DNA of 64,000 nt from Annona cherimola (GCA_030490835.1 CM059972.1:5176264-5240263), one strand, 5' to 3'; counted from the first letter of the stretch, positions 22,741 to 35,461 are shown. Numbers and translations: made by a program. Notes: a model not told the origin generated them from the letters alone.

Positions 22741-25171
22741 AGTTTATATCATTTAACACATTCTAATTTCCATCAAATGCCCTTTTAGGTCATTATAACA
22801 TCTGAATATACACATGTTATATCATAAAATTTATATTCAATCATAATATGATAATTCATACCTCAGCATTTGTCCATAAAATTTTTCGTTATACATAGTC
22901 ACAAAACATAACATAATTCTTATACAACATTAAGACAAATATTTAATGTCATCATACAACAATTCAACCATAAGTTCATACACAGGTAATTCATAAAAAT
23001 TCATTAATCTTTGAAGCTTCATCTGTGCTCCACGCTTGGTGCTTCCTTTCACCTGTTTTTAAGGTTTGAAAAATAAAATCGTGAGTCGAAACTCAATAAG
23101 CAAGCTACAAGGCAATTCATTTTCATTTAAAATATTTTGAAAAACAATATTATACCCACTCGAGGGCATAAAAATATGATTTCTTATATCCGTCAAGGGT
23201 ATATCATTGTGAAACCCCAACCTAAGTAGGATTCAATATATATATTGAACATTTACATGTGATTTATAAATGAATTTATTGAATTTTAAATAATTTTTGT
23301 GACTTTGCTAAACTATGATAATTAGGGTTAAGGATTAGCAATGATGATACGAGAGATCATTATAAGCTGATATGGGACAAAGGGATTAAAGTGAATTGTT
23401 GGTGATTGAAATATACCAATGCATCATGGATAATGATTTTAAATTATTTAATATGAATTAGGAGAATTTAAAAGGATAATTCCCAAGTTAGTGAAAAAAA
23501 CACTAGAAAATTCATAACTCAACGCCTATAAGGCGGATTCAAGTGAAATTTGAAATGGAAGTTGATGACAATGAGCTTGGTATTATGGGATTATTTGGTT
23601 ATGAAAATCCTTGATGAAATTAATGTAATGATTTATTGATCATATTTCAAATCCAACCGTTAACTTCAAACGGCTATAACTTGAGCTAGAAAAATTGGAT
23701 TGAGATGAAATTTGAAACAGTTAAATGAAATTATGAGATTAACATTTTGGAAAGTTTAAATTAAGCATATTATGTTGGGAAAATATCTGAATTAGAAAAT
23801 GTGTATATGGTTGACTTTTACACCTCAATAGTACCATGCATTATTGCTTAGTACTCATCTTCCAACACATAAATTATGTGTTTCTTAAAATTTTTCAACA
23901 CAGTAACTTGTATCTTATTTTAGCATGATTAAACCCCTTAATTACATATAATTCAGGGTTTAATGACGAAATTTTAATCCATTTATCATTGGGTTCCAAA
24001 ACAGCAACGTTAGGATCCGTTCTTTATCCTTTCAACGCCTCTTTTGATATTTAAATCAAAACAGATTTTTAATTCCTAAATTACAGCAATTAATCATGTT
24101 TTTCTTAACCCAAATTTAAGGTATTATCACATATTTAAAATTCATAATTTAGTTGCTTCGAAAACAGCAATATCTCAAGCATGTAGGGTACCCATTTTTA
24201 CCCCGTTTAGACGTCTTTATGTATATGCCCCAAAAATCAAATTTAGATAAATCTTTTGAAGCCCTTTTGGATGTCCAAAATACCCTTAATTTATGGTACT
24301 TTATCCTCTAATTCATCCATAAATTATTTAAGCTAATTCATGCATCATATATATCATAAAAATATGAAAATCGGGTCATATACGTAACCCTAAGTCCCAT
24401 CCTTTTTAAAATTCATAGCTTATGCCCAAATCAATATATACAATTCATTAAATCATGATTCATAATCTAATCATGATATTACTTCAAAACAACAACCTAT
24501 CATATGGATTTAAAAAAGTCCAAGATAGGTTATTCATCCATAAACAACCATAGTATCTCATTTAACCCTCTTGAATCCTTGAATTCATTTATACCATTCA
24601 AATATCATTCAATATCGTAATTAAAGGCATCATAAATCATCCTTTAACATATTCATGACTCATAATTTGAGAAAAGAAAACTTGGTTTGAAAAATCCAAA
24701 ACTCAATGTATACTTACTTGATCTGCACAACTTTGATTCCAAACTTTTCAAGCTTGAGTTCTCTCTTTTCTTCCTTCCTTTTCCTTCTTTTTTCTCCTTC
24801 TTTTTCTTCCTTTCCTCTTCCTTTCTCGCTGGCCTTGGGACGTCCCACGGCTGCCCTCTTTTAGGGTTTCTTCCCCTTGAATTTTTTTCACCCAAATGGG
24901 ATGTCCACATGTATGCTCTCATATTTTATATTTTTACATTTTGTGGGGCCCACTTGTCACATCTTTAGATAGGGTAATTCATTGCTTACTTATCCTTTGA
25001 TGACATGGCATACTCATGTCCAAGTAAATTAGAGATTTATCTCATGTAAAAATTCATTAAATCAAGGCTAAGACTTAACCTCCTAGCTGTCCACTATTCA
25101 TATTCCACATGGCATCATCTTATAGCAATTTTTGCCACAAAAAACAACCCAATTTTAATGCTTATTACTCA

Positions 25172-25179
25172 CCCTAGTT
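25172..25179. repeat. 8-bp target duplication, left (ccctagtt)
   Basis: Direct repeat of 26125-26132, flanking H2. Confidence 0.85.
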
Positions 25180-26124
25180 TAGGGGTGCAACTCGGGCTCA
25201 CGAAACTCGGGTTCACCTCAACCCTAACCCTAACCATATTTGTAAAGCTTCAACCCTAACCCTAACCCTAACCCTAACCCTATTTGTAAACCTCAACCCT
25301 AACCCTATTTTTGAAATTCGGGCTCGGGTTGAGTTTCGGGTTGACATCTTCTATTAATATGTCTTTGTTACTCATCTTATATATAATTTTTTATCACAAA
25401 TCTATTATATAAAAAAGTTAAAAAAATAATTTATTGTATGAAATTAAGAAAAATTCAGATACGCTTAAGAGTAGAAAGAAAGAAACCTGTTTTGAGCATT
25501 CTCTTTGTATCAAGTAGAATATGGATTATGTGTAAACGTTGTCAATAAAATTGTATTATTAATCATTAATTGTATTTTTTTACTCCTCTATTGTTTTAAG
25601 CTTATTTTACAACTATAATTTTAAAGTTCTCATAAATTTTCTCGTTGGAAAAAAAGATCTCAAAAAAATTTAATATTTAGTATCACAAGATTTCGTTGGT
25701 CAAAAGGCTTCAGTAGAAAAGGTGTGAAGAGTAATTTTTTAAAAAAAAACTGTTGGACCTATATCATAATGTAAATTGGGAATAAATATTTTGTTGAAAT
25801 CACTTAAGACGTTAGATTGTCTCGGCGATGAGTTGTCCATGCCTGCCATGCCGTACTTCTGTTGTCCATTATCCATCCATGAGTAATATGTTATTATTAT
25901 AATATATTATTATTAGAATATAAATTATATATTTTATATAAATGCAAATTCGGGTTTGGGTTTACAGGGTTCGGGCTTGCCTGAACCCGAAACCGGGACT
26001 TATTTGAATTCGGGTTCGGGCTCAAAAATCGGGTTCGGGTTGAAAATCTCAGAGTTTCAACACTGCATTTTTTCGGGTTCGGCGGGCCGGGTTCGGGCCG
26101 AACCCGGCCCAAGTTGCACCCCTA
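25180..26124. mobile_element. hAT-like non-autonomous element H2 with telomere-like repeats
   Basis: 945 bp. Termini TAGGGGTGCAACT and AGTTGCACCCCTA are perfect inverted 13-mers, and the 8-bp duplication ccctagtt is exact. Subterminal zones are rich in 'cgggtt' / 'aaccc' words. At about 25220-25308 the left subterminal zone contains several tandem 'aaccct' units, identical to the plant telomere repeat, interrupted by 'atttgtaaa' spacers. The centre is A/T-rich and non-coding. Confidence 0.88.
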
Positions 26125-26132
26125 CCCTAGTT
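26125..26132. repeat. 8-bp target duplication, right (ccctagtt)
   Basis: Direct repeat of 25172-25179. Confidence 0.85.
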
Positions 26133-27022
26133 AAGTAGATCACTTAGGTGAGATTTTAGGATTTTAAAAAATAAAAAAAATCCATGTACATTACCTTTGA
26201 ACGTCCCCTCCTCATGCCACATATGTGGCCTCTTTGAGGTAGCTCCTTTAGCCTTTTTCTTATGCATTTAATTCCTTGATTTTCCAAGAATTTTAGCCCT
26301 TAAATAAATCCAACAAATCTAGCTCAAAGCACAACCTTTTGACACCTCTCATGAGCATTAAACCAAGCTATTAAACCACTTGTTTTTTTATAAATGCAAT
26401 GAGACTAAAGTCAATGCCCTTTCGTCCTTTGTGATTAAGTTTATTTTCATGGTAATTAGCTTAATCAATTCCTTCCACAATATTCTCTACATTGTTTTAT
26501 CCGTTCATCTCAAGTTTCATCTCAAAACGATTTTTCTATCTCATGTTATAACCATTTGAAATTAATTTTTGGATTTGGGATGAAAATAAATAATTATTAT
26601 CCTAATCTCAGCATTATTTTCATAATCCAATCCATCCATAAGATTGGGCACAAAATTATGTGTTTACCTTTCAAATTTCATCTCAATCCTCTTTACAAGC
26701 ATCGAGTTATGAATTTTCAAACATTTTTCAACTTAATTCAATAATTATCATTTTAATTTCCATTAACTAAATCATAATGAATAAATTAATTATTCATTAC
26801 ATATTGACATTTTTCAATCTCATTAGGTCACTTTAATCATATTGACCCATATCGGCCTATGACGATTAATTTAATCACCATTCATAATCATTGGCCCTAA
26901 TTGCAATAAATTATCAAAATTACAAAAATCATTCATAAATCAATTAAATTATATATGAATCATAGTTACATATCAAATGCATATATATATATATATGCCC
27001 TACTTGGGTCTGGGTATCACAC

Positions 27023-27592
27023 TTTAACCTTAATTTTAACTCTGTTTATAAAATATTAATTTTAACCCGAACTCGTTTTTCAAAAATAAAGTTAGGGTTT
27101 AGATTCAGGTTAAAATTTAAGTTGTTAAATTTATATTTATTTAAATTACAGAAGTAAAAATAATAAGATATAGTCAAACTACATACTTTTGAAAAATATA
27201 GTAATATAATTCTGAAAGAAAATTTAATATAAAAATAAGATAAATGAAGAAAATTAATAAATGTAAAAGTAAATGATAGAAATAAAAGTTAAATATTAAT
27301 ATAAATAATTTAATTTATTTATAATATAATTATAATATGTCAAACATGTATTCAAATATAAATACAAATAATATAAAATACACAAACTATAAAAAATATT
27401 GTTTAGATATTATACATATAACATATTTTATAATAAATATAAAATAAAAAATTGGGCTCAAGTTCACTTAAACTCTAATATTATTATATTTACAAATTGT
27501 TTACGAATTGTGTTTGAATGGTAAAAAAGCAAAATATGATACTATTGGAAATAGAGTTTGGTGGGCCGGATATGGGCTCAACCCGCCCAATT
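27023..27592. mobile_element. hAT-like element H3, decayed
   Basis: Interior lines match H6 (54182-54871) in reverse orientation, for example 'gtcaaactacatac' here against 'tatgtagtttgat' there, and 'aataaatgtaaaagt' against 'acttttacatttatt'. The right side still has 'gggccggatatgggctc' and 'caacccgcccaattgcat', a worn form of the usual end. The left terminus is not recognisable. It ends about 130 bp before the Aladin start codon, so it forms part of that gene's upstream region. Confidence 0.6.
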
Positions 27593-27725
27593 GCATCCGT
27601 CGTCCCAACTCCTATGGGGCTGCTTTCAAGAAAACCCGCCTCTAAAGACCAAACCCTAAGATCCGATCTTAACAGCCCTTCAGCAACGCTTCCCGCCAAT
27701 TTTGAGTTCTAGAAAGGAATACCAG

Positions 27726-30700
27726 ATGCCGTGCTTTCCTCCTCCCGGCTCCCTCACCATCTGCGAAATCAATCGCGAATTCAGTAATCTCTCTCTTTAG
27801 CTCTGCATTTCAATCTTTCATGCACGGAATTTTTTTCTGGACATTGTTCCAGGAATTTCCATCGTTTCGTTTAAGGACGTATTAATTCTGCGATTAGTAC
27901 TTTTTAATTTCTTTGTTCCTCCTCTTTTCAGTTACTACCGAAAACCTGACGGATGATCGAGCGAAGGAAACCTATGGAAAAGTTCTTGTGAGTTGTTTTA
28001 GATTCCACGTCTTTTCAGTTAGCATTTCGAAATACGGTTGTGAGAAAAATGGTTGATCGTGACGAGTTACTGTGATCTGTAGCAAAGTTCTTGTGAGTTG
28101 TTTTAGATTTCGGTTCTTATTTCTCTTATCTCTGCTTCATTCCAATCGTCATTGTGAAATATCAAACTTAGGATAGGAGGAAATCTGTTGCTCCCAATCA
28201 GCGGGGCCCACTTCTTTTTTAATCTCATGGTTTATGAATTTGATCCCAGGGAGCTGTTTTCAGTCCGGCTCCTTTTCAGCCAGAATTTCTTTTGAATAAT
28301 TCGGAGCAAGAATCAGAGCTGGGATTGAGACAAAATGTTCCGCCAAGGGGTTTAAGCTCTTTACATCTGATTCTGAGTGACTCGTTCAAGCGTATCTTTC
28401 TTTCCAAAGATGTAAGTTAGTTCTTTAGATAAAGCTTATGCACATTACTTTTCTCAATTATCGTCAGTGTAGTAATAAATAATAGTCAATCAAAACTTCT
28501 AAATATATATGATACTATTCTTGTTGATGAATGTTGACACGCTAGAGCATGGTGAAGTTTGAACTTCCCTGTGCAAGAAAACAAATGGTGCGTTTGCATG
28601 GACATGGAGTTATGGATTTGCATGGTGTTCGGAAGCAAATTTAACAGTTTCAACTGTTGAAAGTGTGAGCATATTTATTATTGAAAAGGAAAACTGTAAA
28701 TTGACGTAGAGTAGTAGCATTATTCTGTCTCATACTCTCTTTGAACAAGGATGCTTAAAAATGGAGCCCTTTAAACTAATTTTTTGCTTCTGTTTCTCTT
28801 CTCCAAAATATGGTTTTCTATATCTCCATGGTCCTGCTACTCTGTCGTTTCATACCTGCTTCCCTAAACTGCACCCGAACTATTACATTCCACTTCGATA
28901 GGCCGATGGGAAGAAAAGTACAGATATAACTAATAAATTTTCAAATAAGTTTACTATTCTGATTTTTCTTAGTTACACAGAAAATGGCTGCTTCAATTGT
29001 GATGAAAAGTTACCGGATTTTGTCTCAATTCTATTTATGAGATGTCTTTAGTAGAAGTTTTCTGTTGAAATCATGTACAAACCATGGCTACTTCTAGCTC
29101 TGAAATATCATGGAAACTCTCAATTTTTGGAAAATAAATTTCTGCTTCCGTTGGTGCATGACTTCTGCTCTATGCACATGTTGATAGTTTCAGAATTCTT
29201 GTTATATTAATATTCTGCCATGATGCCTTTGCAGGGGAATTTGTCAGAGGTTGTTGATCCTTATGGAGTCAGTTGGCACCAACACAAACATATTTTAGCA
29301 TTTATCTCTGGTTCGAACCAAGTTGCCGTTCGTGACTATGAGGATTCAGGTGACCCTTATGTGTAAATATTTCAAATTTTCTACAACATTGGCTTCCCTA
29401 GCACCAGCACAAACATATTTCTGCATTTACTATTGCACTAAACTGTTTACCATACATGGCCACGAGGAATCAGGCAGCCGTTGTGCATGTCTATATATTT
29501 CTTCAACAAAATTGGCTTCTACCGTGTTCTCTTTTCCTCTTTTCTTGCTTTTTAGTCAAAGTAAAGACGATTTCAATTGCATTGCTTTTGCATTAGATTA
29601 AGCTTCCCGGGGCATCAATATATGTATATTTCTACGAAGATATGGCTTCTTCTCTGTATTTCTTCTTGTTGTTCACTTGCATGGTGTGCTTTGTATCCAT
29701 CCTTAATGCATGCACCTACTTGTCTAGGCTTTTGTGTCTGCTACTCCTTTTTTATTGTGTTGCATGACATTGGTAATCCGATACTTCGCTGTTTATTGAT
29801 TATATTCGATTATATTCCAATCCCAACATTATCAGTCGTTGTGACCAAATTTGCTACCTTTGACAGATGGCAAGGATCCATGTATTTTGACAAACGATTT
29901 CCAAAGAGACGTTAAAATGCTTGAATGGAGGCCCAATGGTGGGAAGACGCTATCTGTAGCATGCAAGCAAGTGCCACCCTCGTGTTCATGATTTTTGTGT
30001 TTCTATCAAGTATTAACCATGTTGTGTGGTTTCATTGTTTCCAGATGTACATTTAATGATCTTCCATTACTTTACTGGCTTTTTTCCTTGCAGGCGTGGA
30101 ATTTGTCTCTGGTCTGCTTCGTACCCAGGCAACACGGCATCTGTGAGGTCTGGAGTTACCTCTTTCCTAGGCACTCTTTCTAGGGCGGGCTCTGGATTTC
30201 GGTGGACCCTAGTGGATTTTCTCCAAAGCCCCAATGGTGAACAGGTCACGGCGCTGTCTTGGAGTCCAAATGGGAGATATCCACGCTCTATGTTATTTAA
30301 GTTCTTTAGTGTTTTAGATGCTCGCAACTTTATCTCTGAATGTTTCTGAAATTTCTAGGGAATTTCCATTAAATGTGTTGACATTGTTCTTTCAAAAGTT
30401 CCGCAATTATTGTCCTTTCAAAGTATTGCATTAGGTGATGCAATCAGAATTAACCTTAACAGTCATTTACATTTTTGGCATCTGCTTCATGCGAGAGCTC
30501 ATCATTCACCATATGGGATGTTGCTCAAGGTACTTCATCATTTCACACTTTTAGTGTGCATTGGTCTATTCTATATTCTACTAGTACTAGTGATTACATT
30601 TTATCATTTTATTATCGCCTCTAGCCATCGTGAGCTGAGCCCATGATACTTGCCGACTTGGAAGGTTTGCACAATACACATGAGAATCTTAAGATTGCAA

Positions 30701-33700
30701 CATATATTCAGGGTTGTCATCCATGAACTCACAAATCTAAGGAAAATTCATAGTCAGATATGTTGTCTTCAGTAAATCAAATTAATTGCACAACAACATA
30801 GATTCCATTCAATAAATGCTATGTTTCTACTTTCAATTAATATTTTGTACCTTGTGCAATTGTTCTTCATTTGCTTTTACACACATCTTAAGGTTTGTGC
30901 AGCTATTCTGATGTTGATTTCTGTTCTATTTAAAACGTGAATATAAGAAAGGAATGGGCTATAGGTTCTCAAATTATATTATAATTATTATCACCATCAC
31001 TGGCTGCATATACTTTTTACAATTCAGATGGCAACAAACCATTGAGATCATTGACAAACTCTGATCTCTTAAATCCACTCAAATAAATCATCATCTCAAT
31101 GCATGGGTTGAAATTAAAATAAACATATTATGAATCTTAAAATTAACCAAGTGAATGATGATGATTTGATGATATGTGCTGGATAAGATAAATCTATAAC
31201 TTGGGATATCAGAATAATCTTATTGGAAGTTGTTCGCGATGGTTAATTTCTGTTTCTTTATTTGAATATAAAAAAACCATGATTTCTTTCTTTTCATCCA
31301 TACATGTTTCTACAGGTGTAGGAACGCCTATTCGACGAGGATTAGGGGGTATATCAATGCTTAAGTGGTCGCCTTCAGGAGATTACTTTTTCACTGCAAA
31401 GTTGTAGGGCCACTCATCATGAAAGTTGTGTTTTTTTCAGTTTGATATCCAAGGTAAGATGCATAGATGATTTGACTTTTTGGCGACTTCTTAACTTTTA
31501 CTGCAGTGATGGGACATTTTATCTTTGGGAGACAAACAATTGGACTTCAGATCCTTGGTCATCCTCTGGTGGACATGTCACAGTAAGTGAAAAATGATCT
31601 CAATGTTATATGTGGATTCAGCTGTATCTTTAATGTACTTGAGTATATGAACTCTTTTGACTTTTGGGATTTATTCAAATGCGATAAGGAGAAAAGCAAC
31701 TGTAAACTGAACAGTTTTATTTATTAAGTAGTTTCTTGTTCTTGTCTTGATCTTTCCAATTTGTATTTGCTTTATTGTTATAGTGATCGCGGTTTCTGTT
31801 CTCTGTAGAAAAGAGAAGAGACCAAAATTTTGATGTTGCTAAGTATGTTCTTTTCCTATTATTAGGGAGCAGCATGGGATCCAGATGGAAATATGATATT
31901 GCTTTCCTTCTCAGATTCCATGACATTGGGTTCAATTCACTTCTCTTCAAAGCCGCCATCATTAGGTATCTTTTGCTTCTTTGTCTCCAAATTGGTTCAC
32001 TTTGCTGCACTTTCCATATTTATCATTGAATTACCCTACTGGTGAGGCTCTTGTGCAATTGCAATTGGGATTTAGGCCACACTATTGGTGACCAAGTATG
32101 TCTTCTTTATCATTCAAGTTGATTCATTGCTACATCCTGCTGTCTTTTGTCTGCATGCATGTCTACTGGTCAATTTTTTATGTTTGATGGTATCTCTAGC
32201 GCAAAGAGGGACTGCTTACAAGCTCAAGCACTGACTGCTTTTCTGCCTCTGTTGTTGTAGTCAACATTTACTCCTCTTTTCTGATGCTTTTTTTGCACCT
32301 TCGTCAATTTTTACTATTGAGGAAGTGATAACATTACAATGTTGCCTTCGAATGTTTGTCTGCAGGTGCACACCTGTTGCCAGTTGATTTGCCAGAAGTA
32401 GAGTCTTTGACAGGCAGGTAAGATTAGCTTGTGGACTTAATATTCGAATTCTGTTTTTGTTATAGATTCTGGTCATATTGTGGGGAAAGTTCTCGGCAGT
32501 TTCTGCTTTTGCTTTGATCTTCCACAAGTGTGTTTTGTATACCGTGAAGTAGGGATGCAACTTGGGGGCGCCATAAAGTGGGTAGGTGGGTTCCTATCTT
32601 CTTACCTGTAGGATAGTGTAAGTTCTTGATAATAATAAAAAAAACCTAGTTCAATTGGGTAGGGATGATTCCTAGGTTAGGATGCTTAGAATTGACCCAA
32701 ATTGCTAATATATTTAAGTAATACATTTTATGCATATATTATAAGACATAGAATACATCTTTTAAAGATATATAAAGTTGTTTAATTAATTCATTAAGTA
32801 GTGCATCTAATAAATGAATTTTGAAGTCATTTTTTTATCATGTTGATTATAAGTTTTTGAGTAAGATTTATATACGGAATTATTATTTTCAAACATAAAC
32901 GAAGGTCATCTTAGAGAGCTGATTTGTAACCTAAATCAGAACTAACTTGACCTTGGACACATCGGATAGGTAATTGTTGAACGATTTCATGTAAAATAAG
33001 GTAAGGTAGGAGTTCTTGAAAGTAGGATAAAGGAAGGTTGACTCCAAACCAAACTCAACCTGACCTAGGTTGCAGCTGTACTATGAAGTTGCAATTGGTT
33101 GTCTTCGTCATATGGATAGACGAACTTGATATGGAAGACAATATGTGTGGCATTAGCAAAAATAACTCTCCAAGTTCACCTAATTGGATTTTTGACCTCT
33201 TGATTTCGATGTTTGCAAAAATAACTCTTGAAGTTTTTGAGTTTTCCAAAAATAACCCTGAGCACATATGGGTTAGGAATAGGGGTGGGAATTGGGGCGG
33301 GTCGACCCATGACCCGGCTTTGACCCGACCCATTTTTGGCCGGGTAGAACCAATATATTTTTTACCCGATGTAGGGATGGGTCAGAAATTTTAATCCGAA
33401 TTCAAAAATAGGGTCAGGGTGGGTTGACCATGTCCCGACCCAAAGAGTCTGACCTGCCCCGCATATATTAATTTATTAAAATTTATAAACTTATGTTTAA
33501 ATATTATTATTATTTTCTTTCAAAAAATTTTACTTTTTTATAATCAATTCTATCAACAATAATAGAATCAATTTATTCAGAAAGTAATATAAGAATCAAT
33601 AAAAAGAATTTGTACATATATAACCCTTATGTATAATTATATATTAACCTATTGTAATAAATTTATACTATATTTTCAAATATTTTGTTTTCTTAATTAT

Positions 33701-35461
33701 GTGTTTTTTAATAATTAGTAAAATATTGAAGCATATAATATTTAAATTTAGTGTAGATGTATATTTATATTTGATAAGTGTATAAATTCTTAAAATTAGC
33801 TTATTTGACCCACATTTTGACCCGACCCACTATCCTGAACCGATCCGATACCAACCCGAAGTTTGTCTCGGAACCTATTAGAAAAAATGAGGGTCAAACC
33901 GACCTTGTCCCGACCCGGTATAAAAAGATGGTCAAATTCAATTTTTAAAAAGTAGGGTCAGAGTTGGGTAAACCTTGACCCGGTATGGCCTGCCCCGATT
34001 CCCACCCCTAATTAGGAAACAACTGTTTATAATTTTGAATGGATGAAAAATACCTAAGATCATTTTTGCACAACTAGAAAACTTTTGAGTGTTATTTTTA
34101 CAAATATTCGTATCTATATCACAAAAATCTTATTAAACAAACTTAAAAGGGTTTTTTGGCAAATACCTTTAATTTAATGTGAAAAAATTTAATTTACTTG
34201 ATACAAAAAATGTTTTTCTACAAGAAAATTTTTTCAGTGGCAATAAACATACTTTTTAATATCCAAACCAAGGCCTAAAAATCCAATTAGGAAAAATTAG
34301 GGGGTTATTTTTACAAACATCAGGAAGATACCGATAGTATGATCTTCTGAAGAATGCTTTATCATATATTTTATCACTGAGGTATCATCTGCATGTTAAT
34401 TGTCTCAGAAAAAAGGGTATTTGATTCTTTTATCAATCATCATACAGCACTTTAATATCATTACTTGGAAAACTTTTAGTTTCATTTCCACAGGAACCAT
34501 TCTGTGATCTATGTGCAACGTGCATCCCCTGAAGCTAAAAATCCTTATGCATGCAGATCTCTTTTAAAAATTTTCTGCATATTGCTTTGATGTTGTGGAA
34601 AAACATGCTAATTTTTGTGAACTTTTCTGATTTTTATTTTGTGCATCCAGTTGCGGGATTGAGAAGATGGCCTGGGATGCTTCTGGAGAGCGATTAGCCT
34701 TGTCATATAAAGGCAGCAATGAGATTTACGGCGGTCTTGTTGCAGTTTATGATGTCAGAAGAATGCCTCTTGTTTCAGCCTCTCTGATGTTAGTTCAGCA
34801 ATTACCTTTTTAGGAGCTAAATTTTTTTATTAGAGCCATCTTTTATTATTATTATTTTCCATGTGTATATCAATTAATATTCAATGGATAACTTATTTGT
34901 CTGACTAGAGTTCAATCTTGAATGAATCCAGAGGATTTATTAGAGGTCCTGGAGAAAACCCAAAGCCGCTTGCTTTTGCTTTCCATGGCAAATTCAAACA
35001 GGGACCGTTGCTATCAGTGGTGAGAGCGCATGTTACATCTCTGTGTGCTTTAAATATTTTTGTTTTAGACTGCAATCAGGGCAGCGTGTTCACTGAAAAA
35101 AATGGGATGGGTGAAAATTTTGAGGATGAAATGAATATCCCCTGGTGGATATTGGTTCCTCTTCCTGTGGTGACTGCTGAACCTATTGCTGTGTTGCCTT
35201 GGATTGAATTAATGCACAGCATTGTGTGATGTTTGGATTTTTAACTTTTGCTGAGAACTCTGTGCATTTCTACCCACCCATGTTGTGGCTTACTCTCCCT
35301 GCTATAAACATACAGGGGTGTGGTTGAAACTCAGGAGCCATAAAGTCTTGCACTTGTAAAGGACAATTTTCTTTGTAATGTTTTCTCCTCTTATGCAGTG
35401 CTGGAGCAGTGGCTGGTGTTGTACATATCCTCTTGTATTTCGAGCACACCTTCTCCCTTGA
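27726..35461 (+). CDS. Aladin, WD-repeat nucleoporin (AAAS homolog), 14 exons
   Basis: Aladin is a WD40 protein of the nuclear pore complex, held at the pore by the membrane nucleoporin NDC1. Predicted exons: 27726-27783, 27932-27987, 28250-28411, 29235-29349, 29867-29966, 30094-30276, 30471-30529, 31316-31403, 31507-31582, 31866-31965, 32366-32417, 34651-34788, 34932-35019, 35399-35461. They sum to 1338 nt (445 aa) with every junction in phase. The N-terminus is MPCFPPPGSLTICEINREF. WD-type blades include MLEWRPNGGKTLSVACK with RGICLWSA, LSWSPNGR with FTIWDVAQ, LKWSPSGDYFFTAK with FYLWETN, AAWDPDGNMILLSFS, and MAWDASGERLALSYK with VAVYDVRR. The C-terminus is CWSSGWCCTYPLVFRAHLLP. Two introns are unusual: intron 5 has a GC donor and intron 6 looks AT-AC (U12 type). 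Intron 11 (2.2 kb) holds two hAT-like elements. No lesion is seen. The last exon is followed by a possible spliced 3' leader (gtagtg at 35467). Confidence 0.95.
29967..30093 (+). other. GC-AG intron of Aladin (intron 5)
   Basis: The frame requires exon 5 to end at 29966 (TGCAA) and exon 6 to start at 30094 (GCGTGG), which joins SVACK to RGICLW. The intron therefore starts GC (AA|GCAAGT), which matches the strong GC-donor consensus, and ends ttgcag. The nearby GT at 29971 would put exon 6 in the wrong frame. Confidence 0.8.
30277..30470 (+). other. Probable U12-type AT-AC intron of Aladin (intron 6)
   Basis: The intron starts ATATCCAC (U12 AT-AC donor consensus ATATCCTT, first six bases exact). 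It has AACCTTAAC at 30452-30460, close to the U12 branch consensus TTCCTTAAC, and ends ...TTTAC at 30470, about 11 nt after the branch A. Joining 30276 to 30471 gives NGR-FLASAS-CESSSFTIW, the expected WD-blade sequence, and keeps the whole 1338-nt frame. No GT-AG pair here does so. Confidence 0.8.
32550..33080. mobile_element. hAT-like element in Aladin intron 11, decayed
   Basis: The left end is TAGGGATGCAACTTGGGG and the right end is 'cctaggttgcagctgta', inverted and diverged. Flanking 8-mers ccgtgaag and ctatgaag match at 6 of 8. The interior has 'gggtaggt', 'aacttgacc' and an A/T-rich centre. An older member of the group. Confidence 0.5.
33272..33279. repeat. 8-bp target duplication, left (gttaggaa)
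   Basis: Matches attaggaa at 34011-34018 at 7 of 8 positions. Confidence 0.6.
33280..34010. mobile_element. hAT-like non-autonomous element H4 in Aladin intron 11
   Basis: 731 bp. Termini TAGGGGTGGGAATTGGGG and CCCCGATTCCCACCCCTA are inverted with one mismatch. An 8-bp near-perfect duplication flanks them. Subterminal zones are rich in 'gacccgacc' words and the centre is A/T-rich. Its ends differ after TAGGGGTG from H1, H2 and H6 (GGAATTGG instead of CAACT), so it is a separate subfamily. It lies in the sense intron of Aladin without breaking the coding sequence. Confidence 0.8.
34011..34018. repeat. 8-bp target duplication, right (attaggaa)
   Basis: See 33272-33279; 7 of 8 match. Confidence 0.6.

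Larger units (their letters stand above)
22741..27022. repeat. Decayed repeat region, probably LTR-derived
   Basis: No gene is visible. A block at 23209-23730 (starting tgaaaccccaacctaagtagg without its last base) is repeated in inverted orientation at 26515-27022 (ending ccctacttgggtctgggt and the next bases 'atca'). Shared inner lines include 'aaattcataactc' and 'gagatgaaatttgaaa'. The outer ends start TGAAACCC and TGATACCC. A pyrimidine-rich block at 24770-24870 and a 'gtggggcccact' at about 24942 look like leader and promoter-type LTR sequence on the minus strand. A hAT-like element is nested at 25180-26124. The class is inference. Confidence 0.4.

Noticed and set aside
24653..24968. Charged minus-strand frame (RKEEERKKKKEKKEGKGRKK) as a gene
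   Set aside because: It is the translation of a pyrimidine-rich low-complexity tract and has no other support.
25215..25310. Interstitial telomere or chromosome-fusion scar
   Set aside because: The aaccct units lie wholly inside a hAT-like element with exact 8-bp target duplications.
29323..30349. Open frames across 29.3-30.3 kb as separate genes
   Set aside because: They are exons 4-6 of Aladin read into their introns.
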